Assembly: GCA_037138055.1 (NCBI GenBank)
Contig: JBAXJB010000026.1
Location: 1-22,297, forward strand
Direction: 5' to 3'
Length of the DNA: 22,297 nucleotides
Source: CAITNM01 sp037138055
GTDB lineage: Bacteria; Pseudomonadota; Alphaproteobacteria; Paracaedibacterales; CAITNM01
Positions 7,646-14,626 of this stretch are shown piece after piece. Position 1 is the stretch's first letter; each line of letters starts with the position of its first letter. The position numbers were made by a program, and so were the translations under genes. The notes under the pieces were generated by a model that did no database searches, had not been told where the DNA came from, and was given only the letters and a program-made list of their open reading frames with translations.

Positions 7646-8665
7646 CTAAAAATTTAACTTTGATGCAAGATCTTCTGCAAGTGTATCTGGATTATTATCT
7701 GTAGTCATTTTAGCAAATCCAGAACGAAAAGCATTTTTCATTAATGTCAGAAAACCAGAAGATGGAATGATTTTTTGTGTAATACCACGTTTTATCAAGC
7801 TTACTGCCGAATCCACTTCTTCTCGTGTTTTTCCTTTCAATAAAGCATTAAGTGCCTCAACTTCGTCTATTTGAAAGGTTGCTACAGGTATATCAACATT
7901 TTCTTTTCCTGGAAATTTAAGGGTTAGGCAAGATAAATCAAACCCAAAAAGATCTACCAGAGTATCTGGATCTCTTCTTTCTTCCTCTATTGCTGAAATA
8001 GCTCTGCCTGCTTGTTCAAGGGTCTCAAAACGTTCAGCAATTTTCATGAATTTCAAAAAGTCTAGGGCAGGAATAGGTCTTTCTTCAAAATAACCTTGTG
8101 CAAAAACAACCAATGTTTTTGCTTTTTCAAACTCTCTTTTAATAAAAAAGCCGCTATACATTTCTGCTTCTTCTGCAGAAGAAAAACCTGTGATTGGTAG
8201 TCGAAGCATCGTTCCTTCTGGAAATTCAATGCCAGGATAAGCAAGGTGTGTTCTTATTGCGCTTTCAAGAATATCGTAGTTATTTTGTGGGGGTATTAAA
8301 GAAAAAAGCTCTTTCACTTCAGTTCTAAAATCAGCTGTTAATGTATTTGCTAATTTTAGATATTTCAGGAAGTCAGTAGATGAAATTGTTGCGTTTACTG
8401 GAAGGGAGAGTTTTATTAACTCAACTAATTCAGTGACCTGATCTTTTGTTTTTACTCGACCTAAAGTTAAGTAAACGGGTAATTCTTCATCAGGAATAGC
8501 CCCAATCTTTACTGGTATCTCAACAGTACCTTGGGTGTCAAATCCAAGTTTAATATGACTACTTATTTGTTGTTCACTATCAGTTTGATCTGTTGGATCC
8601 GCACAAAAACCAGCACTTACCGTTATTGAAACTATTAAAAATAATCCAATTTTTTTGAAAACCAT
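7646..8665 (-). CDS. Exported protein with three internal repeats
   Basis: No family is recognised. The 339-residue product has a Sec signal peptide (MVFKKIGLFLIVSITVSAGFCA, cleavage near residue 22). The mature chain consists of three diverged copies of one unit, roughly residues 38-125, 143-226 and 246-335. Each copy runs in the same order: a short beta-like segment (VEIPVKI, MLRLPIT, VDIPVAT), an acidic helix, then the most conserved part, a Pro/Ser lead and an amphipathic helix (STDFLKYLKLA, ALDFLKFMKIA, SSGFLTLMKNA). The FL pairs lie at 99, 203 and 305, so the period is 102-104 residues. Such repeats often build binding scaffolds, but the ligand is unknown. The gene is intact, converges on dnaJ, and has about 140 nt upstream shared with the S24 gene. 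Confidence 0.8.
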   Translation of the reverse strand: MVFKKIGLFLIVSITVSAGFCADPTDQTDSEQQISSHIKLGFDTQGTVEIPVKIGAIPDEELPVYLTLGRVKTKDQVTELVELIKLSLPVNATISSTDFLKYLKLANTLTADFRTEVKELFSLIPPQNNYDILESAIRTHLAYPGIEFPEGTMLRLPITGFSSAEEAEMYSGFFIKREFEKAKTLVVFAQGYFEERPIPALDFLKFMKIAERFETLEQAGRAISAIEEERRDPDTLVDLFGFDLSCLTLKFPGKENVDIPVATFQIDEVEALNALLKGKTREEVDSAVSLIKRGITQKIIPSSGFLTLMKNAFRSGFAKMTTDNNPDTLAEDLASKLNF

Positions 8666-8748
8666 TAGAACCCAATACGTTTATCCATGTAAAAATTATG
8701 TAGCTATTCGCGTGAATATATTCAAGAGGCAAAAGCAATTTAATTTTC

Positions 8749-8777
8749 TTGCGTCCCTATCACAAACAACCTATGAT
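8749..8777 (+). promoter_or_regulatory. Sigma70-type promoter of the S24 peptidase gene
   Basis: TTGCGT at 8749-8754 and TATGAT at 8772-8777 are separated by exactly 17 nt, close to the housekeeping consensus. The ATG at 8807 lies about 23 nt past the likely transcription start. I could not see the alphaproteobacterial LexA operator GTTC-N7-GTTC nearby, nor a clear Shine-Dalgarno sequence. Confidence 0.5.
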
Positions 8778-8806
8778 TCTTGTAACAACAATCAAAAGCA
8801 TTACCC

Positions 8807-9394
8807 ATGACCCGAGGTGGACTCCGCAAAGGCGCTGGTCGCAAACCAAACTCAAGCAAATTTGGTGAGCAAACCATCCCTGTGCGTATACCTAAATCGT
8901 TGGTGCCAACTGTAAAGGAGCTGCTTATGAAGCCTGAAAAAATTCAATTAAGCTCAACGCTTTCCAGCATTCGCGAAGCTTTTGATTGGCAAAGTCTTGA
9001 TCTGCCATCAATGCCATTACCATTGTTTTCCAACAAGGTATCGGCGGGTTTTCCTTCTCCGGCTGATGATCATTTAGAAATGAAGCTCGATTTAAATCAG
9101 CATTTGGTGCAGCACCCGGCCGCAACGTTCTTTGTGCGAGTGAGTGGTGATTCCATGATAGGTGCTGGCATTCATGATGGAGACGTGCTTGTGGTTGACC
9201 GTTCACTTACCTGCAAGGACAGCTGCATTGTTATAGCAGTGGTTGATGGCGAACTGACCGTGAAACGCTTTTTTGCGCGCGGTAACCAAGTTGTGCTAAT
9301 GGCTGAAAACCCCAAATACCCCGATATTATTGTCACCCAAGAAATGGATTTTCGCGTCTGGGGCGTGGTCACCACAGTTATTCATAAAGTGTAG
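8807..9394 (+). CDS. UmuD-like S24 self-cleaving protein with RGG/GAGRKP N-terminus
   Basis: This 195-residue protein is a LexA/UmuD-type S24 peptidase, which cuts itself when RecA filaments form on damaged DNA. The cleavage site is Ala80-Gly81; the catalytic Ser is S116 in SGDSM and the general-base Lys is K153 in VDGELTVKRF. The distances from Gly to Ser (35) and Ser to Lys (37) equal those in E. coli UmuD, so it should be active. The N-terminus is not a LexA winged helix. It starts RGGLRKGAGRKP, then TIPVRIPKSLVPTVKELL, which resembles a ribbon-helix-helix start. This arrangement occurs in a subset of longer UmuD-like proteins (from memory). umuC is not adjacent. Likely roles are error-prone polymerase accessory subunit or a regulator. 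It has its own promoter at 8749-8777. Confidence 0.85.
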   Translation: MTRGGLRKGAGRKPNSSKFGEQTIPVRIPKSLVPTVKELLMKPEKIQLSSTLSSIREAFDWQSLDLPSMPLPLFSNKVSAGFPSPADDHLEMKLDLNQHLVQHPAATFFVRVSGDSMIGAGIHDGDVLVVDRSLTCKDSCIVIAVVDGELTVKRFFARGNQVVLMAENPKYPDIIVTQEMDFRVWGVVTTVIHKV

Positions 9395-9396
9395 GT

Positions 9397-9443
9397 CCAT
9401 TAACAAAAAATTAAGTTTTCTTGTAGTACCATAAGCCTAGAGC
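9397..9443 (+). repeat. Upstream element, copy 1 (probable promoter)
   Basis: This 47-nt segment is a near copy of 10808-10853. Both begin CCATTAAC, continue with an A-rich tract and TTTTC, and end with CATAAGCCTAG or CATAAACCTAG. Each precedes one of two paralogous genes. TACCAT at 9427-9432 matches the place of the extended -10 in the other copy. Conservation of a non-coding segment beside duplicated genes fits a shared promoter or operator. Confidence 0.6.
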
Positions 9444-9461
9444 CAAATTATTATAAAAATT

Positions 9462-10421
9462 ATGTTTGTAAAAAGAGTGTTAGCAACTGCGTTGTTTGTA
9501 TTTTTTGCAAGTTTCGGTTTAAAGGCTGTTGCTGTTGATCATGTTCCCCATGTGATGAGCTTATTAGCGGTAGTTCAGCCTGGAAATTACCAATCATCTG
9601 TTGCTGTAGCGCTTCGTTCTGAAATTATGAAATTAGATGTTAATCAACTTCAACATGTTATAGCAACAGAGCCTACCGCTGTATTTCATAGTCCTTATGG
9701 TTTTAGCCTTATTCATGGGTGGATGCTGAATCAATTGGCTGACAAACGCCTTCCTTTTTATGTAAACCAGCATTTCAGTTTTGATAAATATATTAGGAAT
9801 TTGATTGATGTGATGCTAGCTGCAAAAGTGGAAATTTATCAGGTGTGGCTGAATGCACGTGCAGCAATAGAAGAAAAGCGTTGGGAATATTATAGACATA
9901 TGCAATACATTCCTGCCGCCATTGCCCAAGCTGGTGTTCCAGGTGGCATTGCTGCTGATGTTATTAAACCTGCCTATGTTCAAGCGCTTGATCCCGCAGG
10001 TTTTAATGCGCATGCTGAATCTATTGTTGGTGCTGATTTGAAGCCATCTGACATGAAAACAAGGTTTGAAAGCGTTATGTTATGGCAATTAAAAAACTTT
10101 GATCTTAATTTACTACTGCCAATAAATTACGAAATAAACGAACCTCGAAAATTTGTTGAGTATGTTTCCTTAAAATGTCCTGGTGTTGATACAGGTCGTG
10201 TATTCCATGTTGCAGATCAAGCAGCAGGTAAAGCGACAGATGCTATAAAAGAAGGACATAGTGTCTTACTAACTTCATTGTTAACTCTGGCTGTTCATCA
10301 AGTAGGTCATGCAGGTGGTATACCAACTGCCAAAAATGAACTAGGACTATACGCAGTTGAACAACCTAAGGGCGACCCTACGGCTGGTGTTCCTTGCTTA
10401 GTGGCTGCAGTAGGCGCTTAA
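9462..10421 (+). CDS. Exported protein, short member of a tandem paralogue pair
   Basis: No family is recognised. The 319-residue protein has a signal peptide (MFVKRVLATALFVFFASFGLKAVA, cleavage near residue 24). About 190 residues after it closely match the next gene at 10873, including PYGFSLIHGWMLN, FSFDKYIRNLI, the AAIEEKRWEYYRHMQYIPAA block (AIEENRWAYYQHMQYIPAA there) and AQAGxxxGxIAADVI. A 25-bp DNA stretch (9783-9807 and 11194-11218) is identical, so the duplication is fairly recent or maintained by gene conversion. After about residue 200 similarity fades, and this copy ends about 200 residues shorter overall. Its stop is 11 nt before the inverted-repeat cluster at 10433, which may mark the breakpoint that removed its C-terminal part. 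No Shine-Dalgarno site is visible. Secreted or periplasmic location is inferred. Confidence 0.8.
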   Translation: MFVKRVLATALFVFFASFGLKAVAVDHVPHVMSLLAVVQPGNYQSSVAVALRSEIMKLDVNQLQHVIATEPTAVFHSPYGFSLIHGWMLNQLADKRLPFYVNQHFSFDKYIRNLIDVMLAAKVEIYQVWLNARAAIEEKRWEYYRHMQYIPAAIAQAGVPGGIAADVIKPAYVQALDPAGFNAHAESIVGADLKPSDMKTRFESVMLWQLKNFDLNLLLPINYEINEPRKFVEYVSLKCPGVDTGRVFHVADQAAGKATDAIKEGHSVLLTSLLTLAVHQVGHAGGIPTAKNELGLYAVEQPKGDPTAGVPCLVAAVGA

Positions 10422-10432
10422 ACTTTACTCAC

Positions 10433-10473
10433 TGGATCGCCACACTTGCTGCGCAGGTCCGCGATGACGAGTT
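10433..10473 (+). repeat. Inverted repeat, left copy (TGGATCGCCACA...GCGATGACGAGTT)
   Basis: The unit begins TGGATCGCCACA and ends CGCGATGACGAGTT, with a variable middle. The same two ends occur in inverted orientation at 10612-10650. Each unit is also partly self-complementary, since ATCGC near one end pairs with GCGAT near the other. Confidence 0.75.
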
Positions 10474-10520
10474 TTAAAGCAACTTTATTTTGTACACTAG
10501 TGCGCGAACGCGGGGATCTA

Positions 10521-10548
10521 TGGATCTCCAATCAAGCCGGAGATGACA
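10521..10548 (+). repeat. 28-bp palindromic unit with ATCAAG centre
   Basis: TGGATCTCC and GGAGATGACA flank a centre containing ATCAAG; ATCTCC pairs with GGAGAT. Just upstream, 10503-10520 contains GCGCGAACGCGGGGATCTA, the half-element of a related repeat type. Other units with the same TCAAG centre are at 10675-10697 and 10760-10784. Confidence 0.6.
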
Positions 10549-10568
10549 AGGAAATTATAGAATAAGTG

Positions 10569-10599
10569 TGGATTGCTGGGCTGCGCTCGCAAAGACGCC
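10569..10599 (+). repeat. TGGATTGC...GCAAAGACG repeat unit
   Basis: TGGATTGC at 10569-10576 and TCGCAAAGACG near 10588-10598 enclose a GC-rich middle. The layout matches the unit at 10433-10473 with diverged ends, and resembles widely dispersed proteobacterial TGGATTGC...GCAATGACG elements (from memory). Confidence 0.55.
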
Positions 10600-10611
10600 A
10601 AAACCAGCAGC

Positions 10612-10650
10612 AACTCGTCATCGCGAAGCCTGAAAGGCTGTGGCGATCCA
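10612..10650 (-). repeat. Inverted repeat, right copy
   Basis: Read on the minus strand it runs TGGATCGCCACAG...TTCGCGATGACGAGTT, matching 10433-10473 at both ends (13 bp and 14 bp) while the middle has diverged. The pair could form a large cruciform about 218 nt long. Confidence 0.75.
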
Positions 10651-10674
10651 TACTTAGTGGATAGTATAAAACTG

Positions 10675-10697
10675 GATTCTATGGTCAAGCCATAGAA
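10675..10697 (+). repeat. Perfect 8-bp palindrome with TCAAG loop
   Basis: TTCTATGG at 10677-10684 and CCATAGAA at 10690-10697 enclose TCAAG. Together with the preceding GGA it is a sequence variant of the TGGAT...TCAAG... unit; the stem bases differ between copies but pairing is kept. Confidence 0.65.
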
Positions 10698-10759
10698 AAA
10701 CTAGTGGGTGGAACGGCCTCCTTACCGCAATTTCCTCTTGACTTGTTCCGCCGTAGTTT

Positions 10760-10784
10760 CCCTACGACTTGATCGTAGGGTCCA
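10760..10784 (-). repeat. Perfect 8-bp palindrome with TCAAG loop, opposite orientation
   Basis: CCCTACGA at 10760-10767 and TCGTAGGG at 10773-10780 enclose CTTGA, followed by TCCA. On the minus strand this reads TGGACCCTACGATCAAG..., the same plan as 10675-10697 and 10521-10548. Stem changes are compensatory. Confidence 0.65.
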
Positions 10785-10807
10785 TTTCTATACTTTCCGA
10801 ATACACC

Positions 10808-10853
10808 CCATTAACTAAAAATTAATTTTCCCCTGGTATCATAAACCTAGTGC
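10808..10853 (+). repeat. Upstream element, copy 2 (probable promoter)
   Basis: This is the near copy of 9397-9443, ahead of the longer paralogue. It contains an extended -10 sequence, TGGTATCAT at 10834-10842, about 30 nt before the ATG at 10873; the -35 is weak (AT-rich). Confidence 0.6.
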
Positions 10854-10872
10854 GAATTTTGTGGTTTTAGTT

Positions 10873-12429
10873 ATGTCTATTAGAAAGTCTTTAGCAATTG
10901 CAGTATCCCTATTTTTGATGGCATCTGGCTTAGATGCAGCTGCAAATCCTGTACAGAATTTAACAAAGCTATTAACAGCAGTTCGTGCTGATAATTACGA
11001 ATCTTCCGTTGCTGTAGCGGCCCGTGCAGAATTTATTAAATTAAATCCTGGGCAGCTTGGGCAAATTTTACAAGCACCAGAGCATGATGCATTATTTGCA
11101 ACCCCTTATGGTTTTAGCCTTATTCACGGGTGGATGTTGAATAAATTTGCTCACCATGATTTACCGTTTTATATAAACCAGAATTTTAGTTTCGATAAAT
11201 ATATTAGGAATTTGATTGCTGCTATGCCTGCTGCTATAAGACAAAATATTTCCCAAAAATGGGGCTCTGCACGTGGGGCAATAGAAGAAAACCGTTGGGC
11301 TTATTATCAGCACATGCAATATATTCCCGCTGCAATTGCTCAGGCAGGAACAGCTGCAGGTACAATTGCTGCTGATGTCATTCGCTCAGCTTATACTTTA
11401 GCGCTTCCCAACGCAGATTTAAAAGAACATATGAATTCTATTATAGCTGGTCGCATTCCAGCCGAAGTGCCGCAAGCACAAGCAAAGCTTCACAGCATTA
11501 TGACTTTACTACTGAGTCAATATAATATTGCTTCACTTTTGCCAGAGGAGCGTGAAATAGCTGACGTTCAAAAATTTGTAGAATTTGTTGTAGAGCATGT
11601 TCCTGCACTTTATAGAGCCCCAGGAGTTCGGGATGTAACCTTAGAGCAAGTTTATACGGGGCAAACAGGAGAGCAACTACGTATTTTTGTAGCTCATTTG
11701 ATTCGGGTTAGGCCTGCATCAGCTGCAGAAGAAGAAATAAATGGGGATATTGAGCAAGTAGTATTTTCTAGTGTAGCCCATGTTCGTCAACATCAAGCAA
11801 CTGCTGGTGCTGCAGATAAAATAGTAGTATCACGAGAAATATTACCTGTATATGCAGCTGCTGCAGCAGCTGTTGCAGCTGGTGGTGTAGCAGGATCACC
11901 TCAGAAACGTGCAATAAGAGCAGCATATGAAGATTCTCTATCTCCAGCTCCACATGGAAGTCAATATAAGGTTGATTGGCAAAGGCGATCAGTTTTTGAT
12001 CTACATGGTGTGCATGAGACCATTTTGATGGAGCGCTTAGGTCAGACGACTTCTTTGGTAGGTCTTTCATACTACGAAATTTCGGATATTTTTAAATTTT
12101 TTGTCGATTACCTTGATAAGTTTAAGAGAGCTGATACACCAAAAAATATTGATCCCGCTCAAGGCCCTTATATGACAAAGCTAGGACGGCTGAACATAAG
12201 CTTAGCGCACGTTCTTTCTAGGTGGTTCAAGCTGCTAGCTGATGGACCTAGGGCAGACACAGCAGAAGCGCTTGAATTTATAAATACGAACAAGAGTCAT
12301 TTTGTTAAGAGTATGGAAAAGCATGGTGTGATTGAACCTCTTTCGTCTGTGAAAAAGGTGCCAGCTGGAGCAGGAGGTGCTGCAGCTGGTCGTGATGAGG
12401 TAGTTAGAAACTTATTTGGATCTGACTGA
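10873..12429 (+). CDS. Exported protein, long member of a tandem paralogue pair
   Basis: No family is recognised. I use the ATG at 10873 (518 residues) rather than an upstream GTG at 10861, because it starts a compact signal peptide, MSIRKSLAIAVSLFLMASG, with cleavage near DAAA. Residues about 25-190 match the gene at 9462 closely (PYGFSLIHGWMLN, FSFDKYIRNLI, HMQYIPAAIAQAG). The middle carries an alanine-rich stretch (PVYAAAAAAVAAGG). A C-terminal part of about 160-180 residues has no counterpart in the short paralogue. It includes SLVGLSYYEISDIFKFFVDYL and ends in a Gly/Ala-rich linker and RDEVVRNLFGSD. No catalytic motif was found. It ends 18 nt from the convergent GNAT gene with no hairpin between. 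An exported lineage-specific protein, perhaps interacting with a host, is a guess from location only. Confidence 0.8.
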   Translation: MSIRKSLAIAVSLFLMASGLDAAANPVQNLTKLLTAVRADNYESSVAVAARAEFIKLNPGQLGQILQAPEHDALFATPYGFSLIHGWMLNKFAHHDLPFYINQNFSFDKYIRNLIAAMPAAIRQNISQKWGSARGAIEENRWAYYQHMQYIPAAIAQAGTAAGTIAADVIRSAYTLALPNADLKEHMNSIIAGRIPAEVPQAQAKLHSIMTLLLSQYNIASLLPEEREIADVQKFVEFVVEHVPALYRAPGVRDVTLEQVYTGQTGEQLRIFVAHLIRVRPASAAEEEINGDIEQVVFSSVAHVRQHQATAGAADKIVVSREILPVYAAAAAAVAAGGVAGSPQKRAIRAAYEDSLSPAPHGSQYKVDWQRRSVFDLHGVHETILMERLGQTTSLVGLSYYEISDIFKFFVDYLDKFKRADTPKNIDPAQGPYMTKLGRLNISLAHVLSRWFKLLADGPRADTAEALEFINTNKSHFVKSMEKHGVIEPLSSVKKVPAGAGGAAAGRDEVVRNLFGSD

Positions 12430-12447
12430 ACATGATGATGATGACCA

Positions 12448-13227
12448 TTAAACCACATACACGTGATAAATAAAAATTTCAGCAAACCCAAGGCGTTGGT
12501 AAACGCTTAAACCATCGGCGGATGCTTCTAGCACGCAATGTTTATAGCCCAGTGCATGGGCTAAATTCATGGAAAATTGTACCATCTGGGTGCTATAGCC
12601 TTGTCGTTGGTGAGTTGGGGTGGTTGAAACATTATCAATACGAACGCCATCATCTAAGAAGGTTAAGGTAATCGCTGACACAGGCTGTCCTTCTTGGGTG
12701 CCAAGAAAATGTTGCATATTTGTGCCCTTAGCTTTTGCACGGTCCAGGGCTTGGGCATATTGACTGATCGTCTCATCTGTACCGCCAAAGGCATCTTTCA
12801 TAATTTGAAGCCAACCGGTTTTATTCACATCGGCTAATTGAATAATTAGTGGAACTTCAGGCTCAATAGCACTTTGCACAGGATTGCTTAGGGGGCAATA
12901 CATAACTGTGGATGCTTCATCAAAAACAAGCCCATGATTTTTCAATGCATTTTGCAGCGCGGGTGTATCAAGGTCTTTTGGTACAACATAAACCCAATGG
13001 GGAATGTTATTATTTTTGAAGAATTCTTTAGCGTCGCGTATTAGCTGTTCTGGTTGTGGGTGGGGTTGTCGTTGCAAAAGCACATTAAATTTTGCTTCAT
13101 CAATGTCGCCAATATAAGCAATGAACCCTTCGGCGAATACGTGTTTCTTTAGGCTAATGCTGCTAGAAAAGTGATCTTCTAGAAGGTGAAAATGATTTTG
13201 AAGATTAAATGCTATAGGCTTATTCAT
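12448..13227 (-). CDS. GNAT family N-acetyltransferase
   Basis: The last 60 or so residues of this 259-residue protein form a GNAT acyl-CoA binding core: VSTTPTHQRQGYSTQMV is the motif A pyrophosphate loop (Q/RxxGxG/A type, here RQGYS), and ASADGLSVYQRLGF is the C-terminal motif B region. The enzyme transfers an acetyl group from acetyl-CoA to an unknown amine. The N-terminal 130 residues look like a second, degenerate GNAT-like half, a layout seen in two-domain acetyltransferases. A Shine-Dalgarno AGGA lies 9 nt before the ATG. It is the last gene of the minus-strand run DUF3576-lipA-ratA-GNAT and begins 45 nt after the ratA stop. The substrate cannot be inferred; the neighbours suggest no dedicated partner. 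Confidence 0.85.
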   Translation of the reverse strand: MNKPIAFNLQNHFHLLEDHFSSSISLKKHVFAEGFIAYIGDIDEAKFNVLLQRQPHPQPEQLIRDAKEFFKNNNIPHWVYVVPKDLDTPALQNALKNHGLVFDEASTVMYCPLSNPVQSAIEPEVPLIIQLADVNKTGWLQIMKDAFGGTDETISQYAQALDRAKAKGTNMQHFLGTQEGQPVSAITLTFLDDGVRIDNVSTTPTHQRQGYSTQMVQFSMNLAHALGYKHCVLEASADGLSVYQRLGFAEIFIYHVYVV

Positions 13228-13272
13228 AGCGATTCCTGCAACGCAGGCGTGGCAATCAAATGGGTGATTTCT

Positions 13273-13731
13273 TTAATCAAAACCACCACCTCTGTTCTTT
13301 GCTTGCCATAACTTGGCGGCTCGTTGTTCAAAAGCTGTCATCATTGTATGCGCGGCACCGTCTAATAGCTTGCCTACAGTTAATTGTAACAGGGCTGACT
13401 GTAATTTGAAATCAAGGGTGAAGCCCACTAAACAATGATTGTTTTCATGATTCGTGAATTGCCAGCGAGATTCTAAAAATTTGAATGTGCCATCTGCTTT
13501 AGCTTTTGCTTCTACGGCATCATCAAAAATAAACACTTCAGACCGGTAGGTTTTATCAAATGCCCCAACCCCTATGGTTAAATCGGCTTCAAAAAATGTT
13601 GGGGTTTTAGGGTATATGGCCACTGTTTTTAGCATGGGTAAAAAGGCAGGATACTGTTCAACATCTGCCACAATATCTTTTAAAAAAGCAGGCGAGTAGG
13701 GGAGCGCTTTAGATGTTTGAAACATCTGCAT
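13273..13731 (-). CDS. Coq10/RatA-like START-domain protein
   Basis: The 152-residue product belongs to the polyketide cyclase/START superfamily that includes mitochondrial Coq10 (ubiquinone-binding) and bacterial RatA. The family signature is at the N-terminus: LPYSPAFLKDIVADVEQYPAFLP, followed by the strands of a helix-grip fold and a C-terminal long helix with FEQRAAKL. Its gene overlaps the lipA end by 17-23 nt, depending on whether the ATG at 13731 or 13725 is used; the latter begins MFQTSKALPYSP, closer to the family norm. The lipA-coq10/ratA pair is common in alphaproteobacteria. A role in ubiquinone handling is more likely here than the toxin role reported for E. coli RatA, but this is inference. 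Confidence 0.9.
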   Translation of the reverse strand: MQMFQTSKALPYSPAFLKDIVADVEQYPAFLPMLKTVAIYPKTPTFFEADLTIGVGAFDKTYRSEVFIFDDAVEAKAKADGTFKFLESRWQFTNHENNHCLVGFTLDFKLQSALLQLTVGKLLDGAAHTMMTAFEQRAAKLWQAKNRGGGFD

Positions 13732-14617
13732 TTACCATAGCTTTGCGTGCCGCTGAAAGTCGCATAAAATCATCTCCCGCGTGATACGACGATCGGGTAA
13801 GCGGGCTGGCAGCAATTAGTAAAAAGCCCTTTGAACGGCCACGGCTTGCGTAATCATTGAATTGTTCGGGGGTAATAAAATCCATTACTGGGTGGTGTTT
13901 GGGGGTGGGTTGCAAATACTGACCTATGGTCATGAAATCGACATTGGCTGACCGCAAATCATCCATCACTTGAAAAATTTCGTGCTTTTCTTCGCCAAGG
14001 CCAACCATAACGCCAGATTTGGTGAAAATTGTAGGGTCAAGCTTTTTCACTGTATCAAGCAATCGTAAGGAATTGAAATACCTGGCACCTGGCCGGACTG
14101 ATGCATACAAACGTGGTACGGTTTCAAGGTTGTGGTTAAACACATCAGGCTTGGCTTTTACAACTATTTCTATGGCGTGTTCTTTACGTAAAAAATCAGG
14201 TGTTAGCACTTCAATAGTTGTGTGTGGTGACGTGTCACGAATAGCTCGTATTACTTGGGAAAAATGCTCGGCGCCGCCATCATCTAAGTCATCACGATCA
14301 ACTGATGTAATAACCACATGAGATAAATTCATTTTTGCAACAGCCTTGCCCACGCGTTCTGGTTCGTGTGGGTCTAACAGATCGGGTAGTCCTGTTTTAA
14401 CGTTACAAAATCTACAAGAACGTGTGCACACATCACCCAGAATCATGAAAGTGGCGTGGCGCTTAGCCCAGCATTCACCAATGTTAGGGCATGCAGCTTC
14501 TTCGCATACTGTGTGCAGCTTATGCTCTGCCACAATAGCTTTTGTTTGGAAATACTCTTTTGATGTTGGGGCCTTGACCCTAATCCAATCAGGTTTTTTA
14601 AGAGGTAAAGACTCCAC
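13709..14617 (-). CDS. lipA: Lipoyl synthase
   Basis: This 302-residue radical SAM enzyme inserts two sulfurs into octanoyl groups on carrier proteins such as the E2 subunits of pyruvate and 2-oxoglutarate dehydrogenases. Ligands of the auxiliary cluster are C38, C43 and C49 (CEEAACPNIGEC), completed by the Ser in RSSYHAGDD near the C-terminus. The radical SAM cluster is C64, C68 and C71 (CTRSCRFC). The SAM-binding and octanoyl-binding segments (VITSVDRDDLDDGGAEHF, FNHNLETVPRLY, SGVMVGLGE) are intact. It sits 9 nt after the DUF3576 gene and overlaps the Coq10/RatA-like gene, so all are likely one transcript. Length is normal for the family. lipB is not in the window. Confidence 0.98.
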   Translation of the reverse strand: MESLPLKKPDWIRVKAPTSKEYFQTKAIVAEHKLHTVCEEAACPNIGECWAKRHATFMILGDVCTRSCRFCNVKTGLPDLLDPHEPERVGKAVAKMNLSHVVITSVDRDDLDDGGAEHFSQVIRAIRDTSPHTTIEVLTPDFLRKEHAIEIVVKAKPDVFNHNLETVPRLYASVRPGARYFNSLRLLDTVKKLDPTIFTKSGVMVGLGEEKHEIFQVMDDLRSANVDFMTIGQYLQPTPKHHPVMDFITPEQFNDYASRGRSKGFLLIAASPLTRSSYHAGDDFMRLSAARKAMVNADVSNI

Positions 14618-14626
14618 TGATTATCC

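Larger units (their letters stand above)
10422..10872. repeat. 451-nt intergenic region packed with palindromic repeats
   Basis: This gap between the two paralogues holds no convincing gene. It is more GC-rich than the other gaps and contains at least six short repeat units listed separately: a long inverted pair (10433-10473 and 10612-10650), three units sharing a TCAAG core (10521-10548, 10675-10697, 10760-10784) and a TGGATTGC unit (10569-10599). A further imperfect inverted pair, GGTGGAAC near 10707 and GTTCCGCC at 10745-10752, may be a decayed unit. The promoter-like copy at 10808-10853 closes the region. Similar GGATTGC...GCGATGACG elements are dispersed in many proteobacterial genomes, including intracellular lineages (from memory). 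Confidence 0.75.

Noticed and set aside
10433..10784. CRISPR array or tRNA genes in the repeat-rich gap
   Set aside because: Units are inverted, differ in sequence and spacing, and no cloverleaf or regular spacer pattern can be drawn.
13228..13285. Short frame LIKEITHLIATPALQESL ending at the GNAT ATG
   Set aside because: It is 18 codons from a TTG, has no ribosome-binding site, and the stop/ATG overlap is most simply chance.
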